A stretch of DNA of 64,000 bases from Chamaea fasciata (GCA_029207755.1 JARCOQ010000005.1:47085563-47149562); one strand, 5' to 3'; shown: positions 25,630-39,500, counted from the first letter of the stretch. Program-made: numbers and translations. The notes: generated from the sequence alone by a model not told the origin.

Positions 25630-28600
25630 GATGGCATCTGTGTTAGATTAGTTCTTCACTTAAAATCTGCCAGAAAAAAAGAGGTATTTTAAAGCTTTCA
25701 AATTTTTTTTTCCTGTTTTGTGCTTAAATACCATCTGGACAAAGCAAGAGTCCACACATTCTTGTTCCCTTGGTAGTTTAGGAAATTTAGTATATGTATA
25801 TTTTATACAAGGTTCCTCCAGTTCAAAAGTTACGATGGCTTCCTGTTACTTTTTAAAACTGGAGTTTTAAAAAATAGAGATCTCTAATTTGTTGTGTTCC
25901 AGAGGCTGCCATTGGCAGACACCTGACATTGGAGCTGCCTACATCATACACAGCCAGAGTGATGGGCAGGACTAATTGCCTTCTGTGGTGGTGAGAGGAA
26001 CCTGGAGAAATGTGACTTTGACTAATTAGGAGATAAGCACACAAGATGCAGGTGGGATTCTGGAGGAGGAAACAAATATACCACTTAAAGAAATGTTTGT
26101 CTGTTCTGTTTCTGGATATGTGTGTGTAAGACACAGAAAGCGGGAGGGGGAATTGCTTTGAAATATTGCCCTACAGAAATTGGTTAATGTTTGTAATTTT
26201 GTAATCTTTCCTTTTTTGAAGAGCAGTATGGCAATTGTGGACAGTAGGGCAATAACACTATTTTAGAAAAGAAAATCACCAGCTGTTCTACTGTGGTGAT
26301 AACAATTTAGTTCAAAGCTTTCAGTCCCTAGTACAAATAACTAGGAGAGGTATGTGCCATACAATTTTTTTATACCATTTCTTCCCTAAACAATTCACCA
26401 CTCTGCTCTGACATTCAAAAGAGATTATGCATGACAGTGTGCATGTGTTTGTACAGCACAAGTAATTATAGTTATTTTGTAAAGTTGCATCAAATGATGC
26501 AAAGTACATTTCTACACTATACTTCTTGGACATGCTGGATGTTATATTTTAAATATTTGTCAGGAACAACAGCCTGCAGTGTATGTGCAATTATAATATC
26601 ATAAGAGGTGGTTGGTTGAGATAGTGTTCTGCAATTTGCTAAATTTTTCCTGTTGTCTAGTGATGTAACACTAATGGAATTTCCCCCCAGTTTTAAAGTA
26701 TTTTTTGTAATATTCGTTGAGCCCAAAATGCTGTGTTTTTAGGAAAACTGATTTCAACAAAATGATTATTATCTATAAAGCCATTGGTGTATGAGCCATA
26801 TTGCTTTATCTCAAAAAAATATCTAGCGGAATTATAATTTTTCTGTCAGGAAATCTTTATAATAGAAGAAAATGTCTATAACAGTGCATCTATAAAGAGC
26901 TTGAAAAACTGGGATTATTAATTGAAGTGAGATTGCAATTTTATTTCCATGTTGAATCTCTGTACTTCCCTGTAGAAGAGAACGAAACAAATTGCTGTAA
27001 GCATATTTGCTTAGAGGTACAATATATGAGAATTTCAATTCTACTTCAAAATTTTGCTCTGAATAAAAGGATCTGAATAGTACCACAGAGCTAAAATCTC
27101 TTTCATAACTTCTGTTTCACTTTTGCACTGTGAATTCTCAGCTGCAGCTCTGAGAGTCACAGCCCTTATAAAAAATGGGCAAAATACTAAAAAGTTCTAG
27201 AAATATTTATCTGTCAATAGAGAAAAAAGACATTTATACTTTCCTAAACAGAATAGGCTGCCTTTTGTTAGCTGGGAGCTTCTTAAAGACAATAATATTT
27301 TTTATCTCTAAAGAAGGACAGTATTGTCTATTAAGAAAAGAATCTTCATTACAGCAGTTTCCATGGTACAAGGGAATTTGGAAAGGGGATTCTTTGCCAG
27401 TGTATGTGTGGCCTTCATTTCACAGCATCGTAGGGATCTCAAAATCCAAAATTTTTCTGCAAACAATTTCAGGATTAGTACCACCACTTTGCAACATAGG
27501 CAGTCAGATCAAAACTAATGTTATCTCATGTGATAGTGATGTTGTCTTTCGACAAAAAGAGGACTTGTTTGTTTTCTGAAACTCCTCTAATTAAGTCTGC
27601 ATGTAAGAGCTCTAAACTAGGAGAGAAAATCATCTCTGTGCTCTACCACATTTATCTGAACTATTAAGATACTGAGCTCCATCTGGTGCTGCTTGGCTCT
27701 TCTGTGTCATATAGAAGGTGTTTTCATCCAGCACTTTATGTCAGTAGGCACACTGGGAACAGCAGTAATTGATCAATAGCAGAGCTCATATTTAGGTGTC
27801 TGCCTTCACAATTCATTGTGCCATGTATGGGTATTGCTTTATCACAATAAATTAGAACAGTCTGGAACAAATTCATCATTTGCCCTTGTCATACCTCGAC
27901 CTTGTTTCATTTAAAGCACATCTAACAAATGAAGGGATTTGTACAGATGCAGAAAGGATCCAGAGTTTTGCCTTCTTAGAGACATTATGTATTTCAATTT
28001 CACCTTGTCTCCAGTTAGATTCTAATTACTCTATCTTTGTTTAAGAAAGTGGGGTTCTTCTTCTGTTTCTGAAGTGGATGTTTTTAACATCAGATGATGT
28101 AGTTACATACAGAGGTCAGATTACTTGGAGCTTAGCTGAGCAGACAGGTGAAAAATCACACCGCCAATTATTAGAAATTTTCACTCTGCATGAAACTGTG
28201 AGATTTCTTTTTATGGTCAACATGAAACTGTGGTTTGCTGAAGACAACACATTAAGATGGATTTGCCTTTGTCTTTTGGGGTTTTGTATTTCATTTTTTG
28301 TGGGTAGTCTTATACAGTCTGAGCATGGTTTGGGATTTAAAAGGTGACCAAAATATTTAATTATTTTAAAATGAATTGTGAACTGAATAGTGATAATCAA
28401 CCCTGTTCTCACCATCACATTGTGCTTTGGAGAGAACCTCCCTTTTGTGCAGTAATGGTGGTGTATCTGAAGAGATGGCTGCTCTACCATGTGCTTTGGC
28501 ATATTTACAAGACAACTTTCCTTGTAAAATTCCATTTGCATCCTTTTATTGTATCAGATCTCTTGAGTATTTCAGTAAGACTACAGAACGCTGTTGCTCA

Positions 28601-29679
28601 GAGATTCGCTTTGTCCATCTTATTAAAGAAATACAACAACTGTATAACAGTTTGTATAAAAGGGAAGAAGAAAGGAAAAATGGCTTGCTCATATCTCTGC
28701 CTTTAAATAAGAAGGCAGGAAAGTTTTGCAGCAATGATTTGAACAATGTGAAATAAATTATTAGAAGATGTCTCCTCAAACTCTTTCCAATTCTAATAAT
28801 CCTTGCAGTAGATAATTAAGCCGTAGGAAACTGAGATATTAGCTGAGTGAACAAGCATTTGAGTTGCCCAGACTAGCAGAGTTTTAGGGTAACTGTAACT
28901 GGTAGAGTTGTGAGTGATTCACATTCTTCACATGCATCTTTCCCCTTCATTTAACTGGATCTTGGTTTTTCTTTGATGCTTTTTCTTCCCTGGGAAATGA
29001 GAAGCTGCATTAAGTCTGAGAAGGAGGAGTCAGAGTGCTCTTCTGTGACTTTCCTGCGGAGCAGAGGCACATGTGTGTCCTGCACAGCCAGGAATGGTGC
29101 AGAAACCCACCCAGGTGTTGCCTGTCGAGGTAGTTATTTTAGTCATGCCAGCATGGGACAGCACCCTACATACCAAGCTGTGCTAAAGAGCATATGCATT
29201 ACCCCAGTGTTTTCCCTATGGCATGGGCTAAAACCTCTGCCTGTAGTTACTCATGTGGTGGATATGTAGCTGGTTTGAAGAACTTGGGGCTTGTGTCATG
29301 TGGACTGAACTGAGCTGGACTGACACTGACCTTAAGGAATAGTCTCTTCCTCAGCTGTGCTCTTGTTGAACTCATGCGTGTCTCCCTTTAGAAAGAATTT
29401 TGAATTGCACCAGCAAATACAGAGGTTTACAGAGAGCTGTAGGGCAGTTCTTTGCATCCTGGAAAGTATGGGTGCTGAAAAGAATTTGGAATCCAGATTG
29501 ACAGTCATACATGTATTTCTTGTCTTCCTTGATTGGATGAGCTGAGAAACAAAGACTCTAAAGAGAGAGTTAAACAACCAAAGAGCTTCATGCTGCTGGA
29601 GCATGGTCAGGTGCTCAGAACCTGGGCTGCTGCCAACACTTCTGCATGCACATGGAAGTTCAGCTGTGACCTTTCTGTC

Positions 29680-29812
29680 CAGTGACACTCTGGTGCCCAG
29701 AGAGGTTGCAAGGTCTCCAGCCACAGAGATATTCAAGACCCCACAAACCACTCTAAATGTCCCCGCATAGAGCAGGAGATGTGACTAGATGGCCTGTATT
29801 ATTCTATGAATC
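29680..29812 (+). mobile_element. CR1 LINE 3'-end fragment
   Basis: Contains TGCCCAGAGAGGTTGCAAGG, then GTCTCCAGCCACAGAGATAT and TTCAAGACC, then GACTAGATGG, and ends ATTATTCTATGAATCAAT. This is the order of the CR1 3' untranslated region and its ATTCTATGA-type terminal repeat. It is sense to ANO4, short and 5'-truncated. The 5' limit is approximate and may extend to about 29600. Confidence 0.75.
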
Positions 29813-29879
29813 AATAAGCAGCTTATTCAGCTTTCTCTAGGTTATTTGTATGAAAAAGCTATCATAAGCCTGCCTGCAT

Positions 29880-31060
29880 TTTTTGTGTGTTTGATTAATT
29901 ATCGTGTTTGTGAAATTAACTGTTGGACAAAAAATAAATTGCCTTTTTCTTTACCAAAGCAATGTTTTTCCAATAAGCCTCTAAAAGCAAATATGAATAT
30001 TTAATGGACAATTCATTAAATGTAAGTATTTTCTACTTCAGAAAAATTATTAATGAGAAATAAATGCACATTGGAAAAATATCAGCTTTATATTTTACAC
30101 TTGGGATAAATTACAAAGGAAGCTGCCTTATAAAATGTACTTCAATTGTGTGATGTATTTTTAATGGCCTGTGATGTCACAAGTAAAATAATGTACTTAA
30201 GAGGCCTTTCTTCAGCCCATAGAACAGTCAAAAAGATTTGATGATGTCAACTATCACTGTATAAAGTATTAACTTTTTTAATCTAAAATTTGAGCCCATA
30301 ATTTGCATTTCGTGTAGAGACAATGTCAAATACTGTTTTCATAAGTAAGAAGTGCATTATTCTGCCCAGAGATTTTAGCTATCTGCATTTTTAAATCTGC
30401 AAATAATGATTTCATAAGTTTATATTAATTTTCCAGTCCAGAGGAATTAAAAGATATTTGTCAGATAAAATCCATATTATTAGCTATTTTGTCACAGAGA
30501 TCTTACCCAGATGGGTCTAACCTGTAGTCATTCAGTATTTGCTGATGGATTTATCAAGAAATGTGTTACCATTATCGCACAGTCATATCAGTCTTTTCCA
30601 TCTGGATGGTCATACTGCAGGTATTTCTGATTCTTTTCTCTCGGAAATGCAGCCCAAGTCAGAGGATATTTTTTGCATGGTTGATTTACTACATCTAAGT
30701 TAACTTACTGTAAGATCCATTCTGCGGATTTAGATGACATTTGTTGGAATTAAAGACTTTCTTCTGATGTCGTTTCTTATCTTAAAGGAATTTGTGTTTG
30801 CTGCAGATTGTGAGCTCATCATTGCACAGCAAATTTGAGCTGTGAGATAGTATTTGCATTTTACTTCTACTCAAGTAAAGTAAATGCCTACCCTGTTTTT
30901 GAAGCTGTCCTCCCACTCACGTATTTCTGTCTACATCGGAGGACGTTGCAAGCATTTCCCCGTGTTCTGTTCCAGAATTGAGATCCTGTCAAATGCTGCC
31001 AGAGATTAAGCACTGTAACAATGACACCTGCTCTGAGCTAGATTAGATGAAACATTGCCT
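29880..31060. promoter_or_regulatory. Repeat-poor AT-rich block, candidate conserved intronic element
   Basis: About 1.2 kb with no recognisable repeat, between a CR1 end and ordinary intron. It is rich in homeodomain-type cores (TTAATTATC near 29895, ATTAATGAG near 30048, repeated ATTTAAT/TTAATGG) and has a TGATGTCA-like site near 30172. This composition is typical of deeply conserved enhancers in long introns of neural genes. Conservation was not measured, so function is inference. Confidence 0.3.
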
Positions 31061-32594
31061 GAATGCTGGCGGGAAGCAGCCACCTGCCTGCATTACTAAC
31101 TCCACTGGAGCAGACCCTCTACAAGTACTTTGCAAAGTAAAAAAAGCTTTACTTCATCATCACATTTTGTCATGAGATTTCACATAAAAATCATTCTAAA
31201 TTGTGATCATATACCTCTGTCTCCTGACATCAAGTTATTCTATATTTCACATGTCGGTGTTCTCTGGTCAAAATCGCTTTTATGAACGGCTTCCTATTTT
31301 TTACATAGGGCTATCTTTTCTATTCTTATTTTCATCCTTATTGCTATTTCCCTACAGTTTATTGCAAGTCAAAGGCTTCTTAATATCCTAATTAAAATGT
31401 GAAAAATGTATTCCCCTTTTTCACTAAACCCAGGCTTTGATTGAAAGTACATATGGGAAAGATAGTGGCACTGTTATTCATGAGGTTCCTCAGAAGCATG
31501 AACGTGGAGGCTAATGTTTGTGAGTTTGCAGTATTTTCCCTGAAACTGGACATATATTGACAGTATCTTAATAATTGCCCAGTGGTAATGTATGCATTGG
31601 AAATCTTTTGGTAGAATACACCTTCTGTTTTTCCAGCTCTATGGAATTACCCATGTGAATTTACATTTACTTTGGTTTTGCAGAGTAAGAACAGTTTATT
31701 AACTAAAATTTGCTGGGTTTTGTTTTTTCCACTTAATTCACTCCACATGGCAAACCAATCTGTGCTGTTAAGCAATTCTCAAAAACAGTGGAACATGTAG
31801 TAGTTTCTATTTACTACTCTACTCTCAGACATCATGCAGAGCTGGATTACAGAGAGATTTGCTACCAGAGGAAGTACGTTGATTTTGTCTCCTTTTCTGT
31901 TTTTCCCTGCATTATGGTCTTGCCAGAAATTAGCCAGATTTGCCAAAATGTAAAGAACTGTTTCTGTTCTGGCTTTTAAACTTGCCTTATAGGATCTTCC
32001 TGAAGTGGGTGATATTAATTCTGGTTGTTGAATCTGTTTCAAAATCTTACTTATTTTACTTTTATGAGGAAGGCTTTTAAAGGTGAAGAGAGACTCAGTC
32101 TTGAGAAATTTTCTCTTAAATGATGATAGGGTAAACACCTTAATGGTAAATCCTGACTTTTTTTTCTCCCTTATTGTTTTGCATATATGAATGAAAACCT
32201 GCCTAGTAGCCTCAAGGCAAATAAACAATGGCACCATTCAATTGGAGACCGCTGTAATTTTATCCTTCAAGGTCAAATGCTCTGAATAGGTTTTCTCAAC
32301 TTTCTTAACTTTTAGATTCAAGAAAGGCTTGTATCAAGGTGAACACCTACAGCTGCTTTTGTCTTAAAATGACTTGACAATATTATTGATAATGAACCAA
32401 ATTTAGCAAGAGGAGGAGAATGTTCAAGAGAATATTTCATGAAAGATACTAGTATTTAGCCTTGATCCTGGAAGGCAGCCTGCAAATACAGCAAAATATG
32501 GGCTTTTCAAGAGACGTTCCATGTCAGCATAGCTCTGCTTCTATTCAGACTAGCAATGATAAATTCAGAATGAGCACTGTCAGGTCAACAGCGA

Positions 32595-32677
32595 ATATAT
32601 ATATATGTATGTATATATATATATATATGTATGTATATATATATATATGTATGTGTATATATATATATATATGTATA
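32595..32677 (+). repeat. TA-rich microsatellite with GTATGT interruptions
   Basis: About 83 bp of alternating AT broken at roughly 25-bp intervals by GTATGT, ending GTATAC. The regular interruptions suggest expansion of a compound unit. It makes a spurious Tyr/Ile-rich frame (32462-32761). Confidence 0.95.
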
Positions 32678-33447
32678 CAAAATTTTTTATTTTTTTTTTT
32701 AATCCTGCCTTCAAAAAGTATACTTGCAGGAATACATTGGGCATTAGTAGCCAGGACTTAACCAGCAGTTAGCACCACTCTGTGACTGCTGTAGGAAGAG
32801 AACGACAACCTGACCTTTACAAGCTTTCCTCGACCTAGTTGATTACTGTTATTCACCACAGCAGGTGTTTCTGCTTTTGCAGTTACATAATTGGCTCATG
32901 CTTTAGTCTCTTTCACTCCCCACATAGTGATACTGGAGAAGATAATGTGGCTTTGTTTTTGAATGTGTTTGCAGTTGATTGGATTTCTTTGGGAAATAGC
33001 AATGTCTTTAAAAACTGTAATAAAATAAATTAATAGAAATAAATAGAAAGGTAGCCTTGCCAGAAGGGCAATTCTATAATATGTGAACCTATTCTACTGC
33101 CTGTATTCTAGGACTGGCAGCAATGATGTGGTCCTAATGGTGTTTGTCAGTGAAGCCAAAATGTATATTTGCTGTCTATAACCCAGACTCTGGTGATCTG
33201 AATTCTACCATACCTGTTTTGAAGATCATATCAATTAAATTAAATATACCTTGCTACCACTTCTCAATGAGAGTAAGGATTAAATACAGTAATAAATAGT
33301 GTAAGAAATATTTCTTGTAATAAATAAGAGTGTTTTTAAAGGAAAACAAGGTCAGAAAATGGTAGTTTTAACCCAACATTTCTCTGTGGAAGAGAGCATT
33401 TCTTCCACAGAAAATATTCTTTTCTCTAGGTAGTTTCAGTCAGTGGG

Positions 33448-33617
33448 TTGCCCAAAGGCTGTGAAATCTCTGCCTGTAGAGATATTCAGTACTCAATGAG
33501 ACAAACTCCTGTCCAAATAGGCTGGTCTAAATCAGCCCTGCTTTAGCCAGAGGCTTAGCCCAGATGAACCCTAGAGGTCCCTTCCATCCTAAATGAGTCT
33601 ACAGTTGTCTAATTCTG
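33448..33617 (+). mobile_element. Degenerate CR1 LINE 3'-end fragment
   Basis: GGTTGCCCAAAGGCTGTGAA, TGTAGAGATATTCAGTACTC and CCTAGAGGTCCCTTCCATCC occur in the order found in CR1 3' ends, in + orientation. The terminal octamer repeats have decayed. A perfect 11-bp hairpin (33383-33411) lies just upstream. Confidence 0.65.
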
Positions 33618-36399
33618 GTAAGTCTCTTGTCACCCTGGCTTTATGCTGTTCTGAAGACTGCCGAGAATGTTTGTTGGTGACCAGAAGAAAATCAGGATTT
33701 TAATGGATATTCCTCCTCAATAAATTAGTTGAAAACAAGCAATTTATTTCAACATTGGTGGCCTGCAAATTATTGTATGGTGATAACTATAGCCACTGGT
33801 GCTACAGGTCAATTCCAAACATGTATTCCATTTCTGTGTTTGCTAAGTGTTTTATCTCTTTGGTCTGCCCCCTTAATTCCTCTTTTTCTTTCTTCGCCAT
33901 CTGGACATCACTTTATAGCAGATTGCTCATGTCAATAGTTGTCTTATTTAAGTTTCCAAGAGGAGTAATGTTACATTGATTTTTGTTTGCATGTTCCCAT
34001 AATGTGAAATTGAGTTTACTTCTTGAAATCATTTAACGAGCCAACCCCTGAAAGTCAATTACATCAGAAAAACTGTTCCTCTATTCTCAGTGGAAACATT
34101 TATAAGATGAAGGATAGTGAGTCTACATACTAGTCTAACCAAGAGAGTTGAGGAGATTCCATTCACTAAAGTATTTTTGTAATGAAGTTGGTCTTCATGC
34201 TATCTTTTTTCCAGATATTTTGGCTAGCTATTTACTCCTGAGATTAGATGAGTGTGATGCCTCATTCAATTCGTCCTGCATCTGGGTTTGTTATTCTCTT
34301 TCCAGTCTTGTTTTTTTCAGCCTAGCTTTTGTCAGCCTTTCTTAGTGCTTTCCTTTATGAACATTTAAAATAAGCAAGCCCAAGAAAAATGGATTATTAT
34401 ATTAATAATTTAGCATTATTATTTCTTACTTTTCTGAATATAACTGAACCTGCCAAGTGTATTTTGATTAGATTTTCTGTTGGTTAGATCTTCTGTTGGC
34501 AAAGCTGATTGTCATTTTGAAAACATTTTGATGTGCCACCATTCCAAGATACAGAGTAAAATAGTATTCTTTAAACATCTGTATTATGATAGTGCTCACT
34601 TGTGAAACAGCATCTTCACAAGTCATGTTTGGCTCCCATTTCTAGTATGGCTTAAAGTACAATATGCTGGAAAATACATTTAAACTTCTGTTTAACAGCC
34701 ATCACTAAGTTTAGAAGTTGTTTTTAATAAATTTCCTCCATTTCTCAGTTTTTATTGGTGTGTCACTACCATAGTTTCTTTCTGTATGTTGGGTTTCTTA
34801 GATGGTTCTTTTGAGTTTTGGGGGATTTTGTTCTGTTTTGTTTTTTTAATCCAAGCTGTTTATGACAAAATCGCCAATCCACTGCTGACTTAAGCTCACC
34901 TTTGAGAGAGCAGTTTGCAGGAGATTTTTAGAGTGGCAGAATTTAGTTTTGGTTTTGAGGTATCTCCTTGCTAAATTCTCATGGGAAAATAAAAGCTAAT
35001 TTGTGAAATATACCAATAAAGAAAAACATAATTAACGCCTGATTTAGAATCCATAAAAGTCAAGGAAAGAGTGCAGGTGAATTCATTGTCTCTGAAGCAA
35101 GTCTCTTGGGGGCGTTTTATTGCTGTTTTATCATTTTGTATTGAAATATTTTTCAGAAATTCATCAGCAAATAAGAAAGATTTTTTTTTTCCCTGCAGCT
35201 TTTAGCATCAGAAAGTCACTCATTCCTTTAAATGTTAGATCCATATTTGCACCCCAGTAATATTTTGAGTGCAAATATTTCTCTGTGTCCATTATGGTCT
35301 GATACTATATTTGTTTATAAAATGTTAAGTCTATAGTGATTGGGTTGGGATTTCGGGTTGGGTAGAGCTTTTTTTCCTTTGATTTAGTTTTGGGTTTTTG
35401 TTTGTTTGTTTGTTGAAGTTTTTTGATGTGCTAAAGAAAATATGTTTCTTAAATGTTGGAGTTTTCATTCCTATAATGTCACAAACTAGTAATAGTTTTT
35501 TAGGTACTCTAAGAACATGGACATGCAAATTCAGAAATTTCAGCATCTATCAAGATAGTGGAGAGAGAGTGTAAAAAGTATAAATGTCAGCCTCCCATCC
35601 ATATAGTCACAGTAGTTTCCAGATAAACAATTCTAGATTTAAGAACTCCTAGTAACTTGTGTTAATCAAGAATTTATGTGAGAAACATTGAATGTAGGAC
35701 AACATCTAAAAAACTAAGAAATCATCCCCAAAGCTAACTAACAATTTTCTCACCTAGTTTCCTGTCATTGTATTTTCCTTTTCTCCTACTCAGTACACTT
35801 TTACCTATTTCTTGGAATGCCATCCACTTCATTGTCTAAAATTGTATTGTGTGTAACTTCATGAAAATTTTATTAAAATTAATTAGAATTTGAACATTTC
35901 ATCTTCCAGTATTAACATGTGGCTCTCTGTTCTCACATCAGCTCCAGCCAAACCTGCTGTAGCTTTCTTGTAGAACACTGTGTTTCCTCCTGAGTGCAAA
36001 CAGAGCTAAATTTCTCCTCTTCTCCTCTTTGCTGCACATCCCCCAATCTTCAGCAGACGACTTTCTGTGAGGTAGCAGCCATGCAGATGCGCATGCCCTG
36101 CATTAAGTTCTCCTCATGCTATGTACACTCAACTAGCCCATAGATGCATCTGTCTGGCCTCCATGTCCTCTTTTCCATGTAAAGGAGGCACACGTGCGCA
36201 CCAGAAGGGAGTGCTTCTCCCTTCACAGCATGGCTTTCAGAGCAGCAGAGGAAAAATGAGTTGACAAAATACTGATACAACATTTCAAGAAGAATAAAAA
36301 ATTGGGAAGGGTGACACATCACATTGACATTTGACTATGGTTTCTTTCTTTTTACTTGAAAAAGTAAGCTCTGATGGCTGTTTTATTTCTATTTTGCAG

Positions 36400-36500
36400 T
36401 CATCCCTAACAAACAGCGACATCATCTTTGTGAAACTGCATGCCCCTTGGGAGGTCTTGGGCAAATATGCTGAACTAATGAATGTAAGAATGCCTTTCAG
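36400..36500 (+). CDS. ANO4: ANO4 coding exon 3
   Basis: 101 nt, phase 0 to phase 2, residues 99-131 plus two bases of Arg132. It encodes SSLTNSDIIFVKLHAPW followed by EVLGKYAELMNVRMPF. The strand-turn-helix IFVKLHAPW..L..YAE is a hallmark of the anoctamin dimerisation domain, and the tryptophan and the KLHAP core are conserved in ANO3/4. The acceptor is TATTTTGCAG and the donor GTAGGT. It lies after the 26 kb intron, so correct joining relies on the phase match and on family order (MEKE then SSL). Confidence 0.95.
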
Positions 36501-39500
36501 GTAGGTGTAGTTTTATTTTGTCTCAACCTCCAAAGCCATGCTGTACTATAAAATTAATGTGATAATAACATCAAAATGCCTATAGAAAAGCTCTTCTGTA
36601 AGATAGCACACACCTTTAGAAAATATAAATGGAGTTCCTTAGGTACCTCATGCATTGCTGTTTCTTGTTAAAGCCTACAATTTCAGTACAGTACTGGTTT
36701 GAGATTAAGCTAGGCTGTAGCAGTGCAGTTCTTTTCATGGGGTATTCTGTCCTTAGGCCCTTTAACCCCTTCAATGCTGGAGCCCCCTGCATACTTGTGC
36801 GCTGCTGTTTTTTAAATGGACATTTCATTGAAATCAATGGGAGGTCAAGAAGATCCAGGTACGTAAGGCAGCACAGAAAGTGCATGTCTGTTTGACGTAT
36901 CTGGTATGCAGCTGTAAATTGTTTGTACAGTATGTAATTAGTATCCCATAAATAAGTATAAATAAGTATCTCATCTAATAGGAAAACAAAGCTATAAATG
37001 CTTTTTTTCTGTGGAGAGAATAGAGAACTTTTATTAAATGCCACTGATAACCAGATTAATTCCACATTGAAATTCATGGGTTTTTTATAATTGATTAAAT
37101 ACTATTTGCATGTAGGCCTATGAAATTTTCTGTGTAAAATACTGCTTTTAATCTGCTGGTTATCAGAACTTTTGAAGTAGCATGAAGACTTCCACTGGAA
37201 CTGACCACAACCAATGAACTGAGAGGCCTCGATTCTTCTTTCAATTAGCAGGGTTTGCAGTATAAAGCTCCATTGATTTTAATGTAATTACTCCTGAATA
37301 AGAAAAGAATCAGACCCAGAATATACAACTAGTGAGCTGGTGCCTTTGTAGGATTACTTCTGTATTTTCTTACCTAACTATGAAAAATGCCTCTGGTGTG
37401 AGACACCCTGTAGCAGTAGAGAACTCATAAGGAAAAATGGATATGTATAAAGGACAAAATTGCAGGCTTATTTTGTATTTATTTTGTTTTCATTTTCACA
37501 GCGAATCTTCAATTGTTCTTCCTTACGCTTTTATTACTAAAGAGAAAATTCTAAAAGCAATCACAAATCATTGCAGGATAGTAATATTTTTTTAAAAGTG
37601 TTCTAGCCATAGAAACAATGGATTAGGCCAAAAGCGTGCCTTCTTTGACTTCTATTGCATTCCTTGAGATGGATCCACTCTGGCAATAGAGTGAGGTCTC
37701 ATGATTCAGAAATACACCAGGAACTCTGAATTTAGTCATAGAGCAGCTTATTCTTCCTGATCACTCAGCAGATAGCAAAGTAGGTGTCATACTGATTATG
37801 AAAATACTGAGTTTTTCTTGACCTGCTTCAGGATCATGGCTTCAATCTTTCCACATCCATGGAGAGAAAATTACTACAGCATTTTTAAGAGGAAATCTTA
37901 GTAACTCACTAATGACTGCTGGGTAGGCCCTTCGATTCTATCTTAAAACAACAGTACAGTTTATCATTTAAAAAAAAATTTTACAGAATGTCCACAAGTC
38001 TAGATGGTGTGTTTCCAGATGCCTTTGTCTAAACTCATGTTTTAAGAGCTGCTGATGGCTTATTGCTCCTGTTATTCAGGCTGAAATTGTGCAAGGTCCA
38101 TGCAACACTAAATGAAATCCTTGTTGTTTCAAAGCAGGAGTGAAAAAGTGGTGGATACTTCTGAATATTGGAAGCAAAATCAAGAAGTGGATGGCATCTT
38201 CAGAAACACTTAGCTTTGACCTTTCTCTGCTCCTATTGAGTAGAGCAAGATAAATAACACTATCCAAAGAAGGCTGGCCAACATGAAATAGTTTAAAAAA
38301 ATTTACTTCACCAGCTTGATATGGACTCTGATAACAAAAATATGCAAGAGTTCTGAAAATTAACCTGGAACACTGTCCAAATTTTATCATTTATAAAGTA
38401 TAACTGCTGTCTTATTTTAGAGGACTTGTTTCCAAGGCACTAACAGCATTCCTACACTACATCTACTACAATTTTTGAACGTGTGGTGTAAACCTTTATT
38501 TTCCAGAAATGGTACAGTTCTGCATTGCACACAATGGAACCTCTCAGAATACACAGAAACCACCTTGATTTAGCAATGACCTTCAGTAGATGACAAAGTC
38601 AGCCTCTGGAGGAGGAAATCAGAGTTTGGTCAGGCACCCAAATCTTCCAGTGAGGAGTAGGAGTCCCAAATCCACACTCAAGAACCCTCAGATTTTCTTA
38701 ACTCTCATGAAGATGTGATCTCTGTGCTGAAGGCAATGTGTCAAATCCTGACAGCTGTGGTATGATAGGCATCTATGAGAAGAACAAGAGCTGCCAGCCG
38801 GGGAGTGGTACAGGAGGTGGACTCCCTGTTCTGTATCTACACATGATGGTTAGGGGCTGCTCTGCACTGCAGGGCTGGTCAGGAGGCAGGCTGGGAGTGG
38901 GTTCAGCATGTGTCTGCTCGTTGTCTCCTTGTCTGCTCACTTGCTCATCATTTGCTCTCACACACGGCTTATTGCACTGTCAACAGAAAACAGCCTGTGC
39001 AACGGGCAGAGGGAGTGGCTGCACACTTGGCAGGTTGCTGAGCACATGTGCACTTGCTTATGTAGCCTATATGCTGTTTCAAGGGATGTTATCCCAAGAG
39101 CAATCACCAACCCTGCTTGGTACTGCATGTGTTACAGCATATTGCAGCATAAAGTACAGCTTTTCTGGCTTTTCTGAGTGATTTCCCCTTGTGTTTCACC
39201 AAATGCAGCTTTAAAACTCACTAGTAGATGTCATATAATTTATCTATATTTGTGTCAATCCTATAGAATTCCTGCAAAAGTTTATGAACTCTGAAATAGA
39301 AATGTCTTTGGATCCCCATCTTTCACACATGACAAATAGCAGAAAAGGAGGAGGCAATGGGAAAATTATGACCTTCTGGCAATTCAAATGCCACCAGTGT
39401 CTGTGTGGCTCCTGTGACAGTTCTGTTAATCTCTCTTTTAGTCTCTTCCTCCACCTCTTACAGGCTTCTGTCTTCAATCTCCTTTCCTTCCTTGCTAGTT

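Larger units (their letters stand above)
10061..36399 (+). other. Large ANO4 intron between window exons 2 and 3
   Basis: At 26.3 kb this is the largest intron seen. It holds three LTR insertions, a poly-A/GA microsatellite (12855-12905), a TA microsatellite (32595-32677) and two small CR1 ends (29680-29812 and 33448-33617). A repeat-poor AT-rich block lies at about 29880-31060. I found no extra ANO4 exon. The longer open frames, such as 31779-32237 (-) and 28116-28541 (-), have no recognisable domain. The remaining stretches, including 10061-12850, 12906-16440, 17540-21560, 25635-29680 and 33620-36399, look like unique intron with nothing I can name. Confidence 0.8.

Noticed and set aside
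31779..32237. 152-residue minus-strand frame
   Set aside because: No recognised domain or splice context. It is AT-rich intron and its length is unremarkable for a 64-kb window.
32462..32761. Tyr/Ile/Met-rich 99-residue frame resembling a membrane peptide
   Set aside because: Its core is a translation of the TA microsatellite.
36616..37077. 153-residue minus-strand frame near ANO4 exon 3
   Set aside because: No family resemblance; it overlaps a plus-strand frame in the same DNA and looks like chance.
38738..39181. 147-residue plus-strand frame, cysteine-rich
   Set aside because: No signal peptide, no recognisable cysteine spacing and no homologue I know. It lies in the intron before exon 4.
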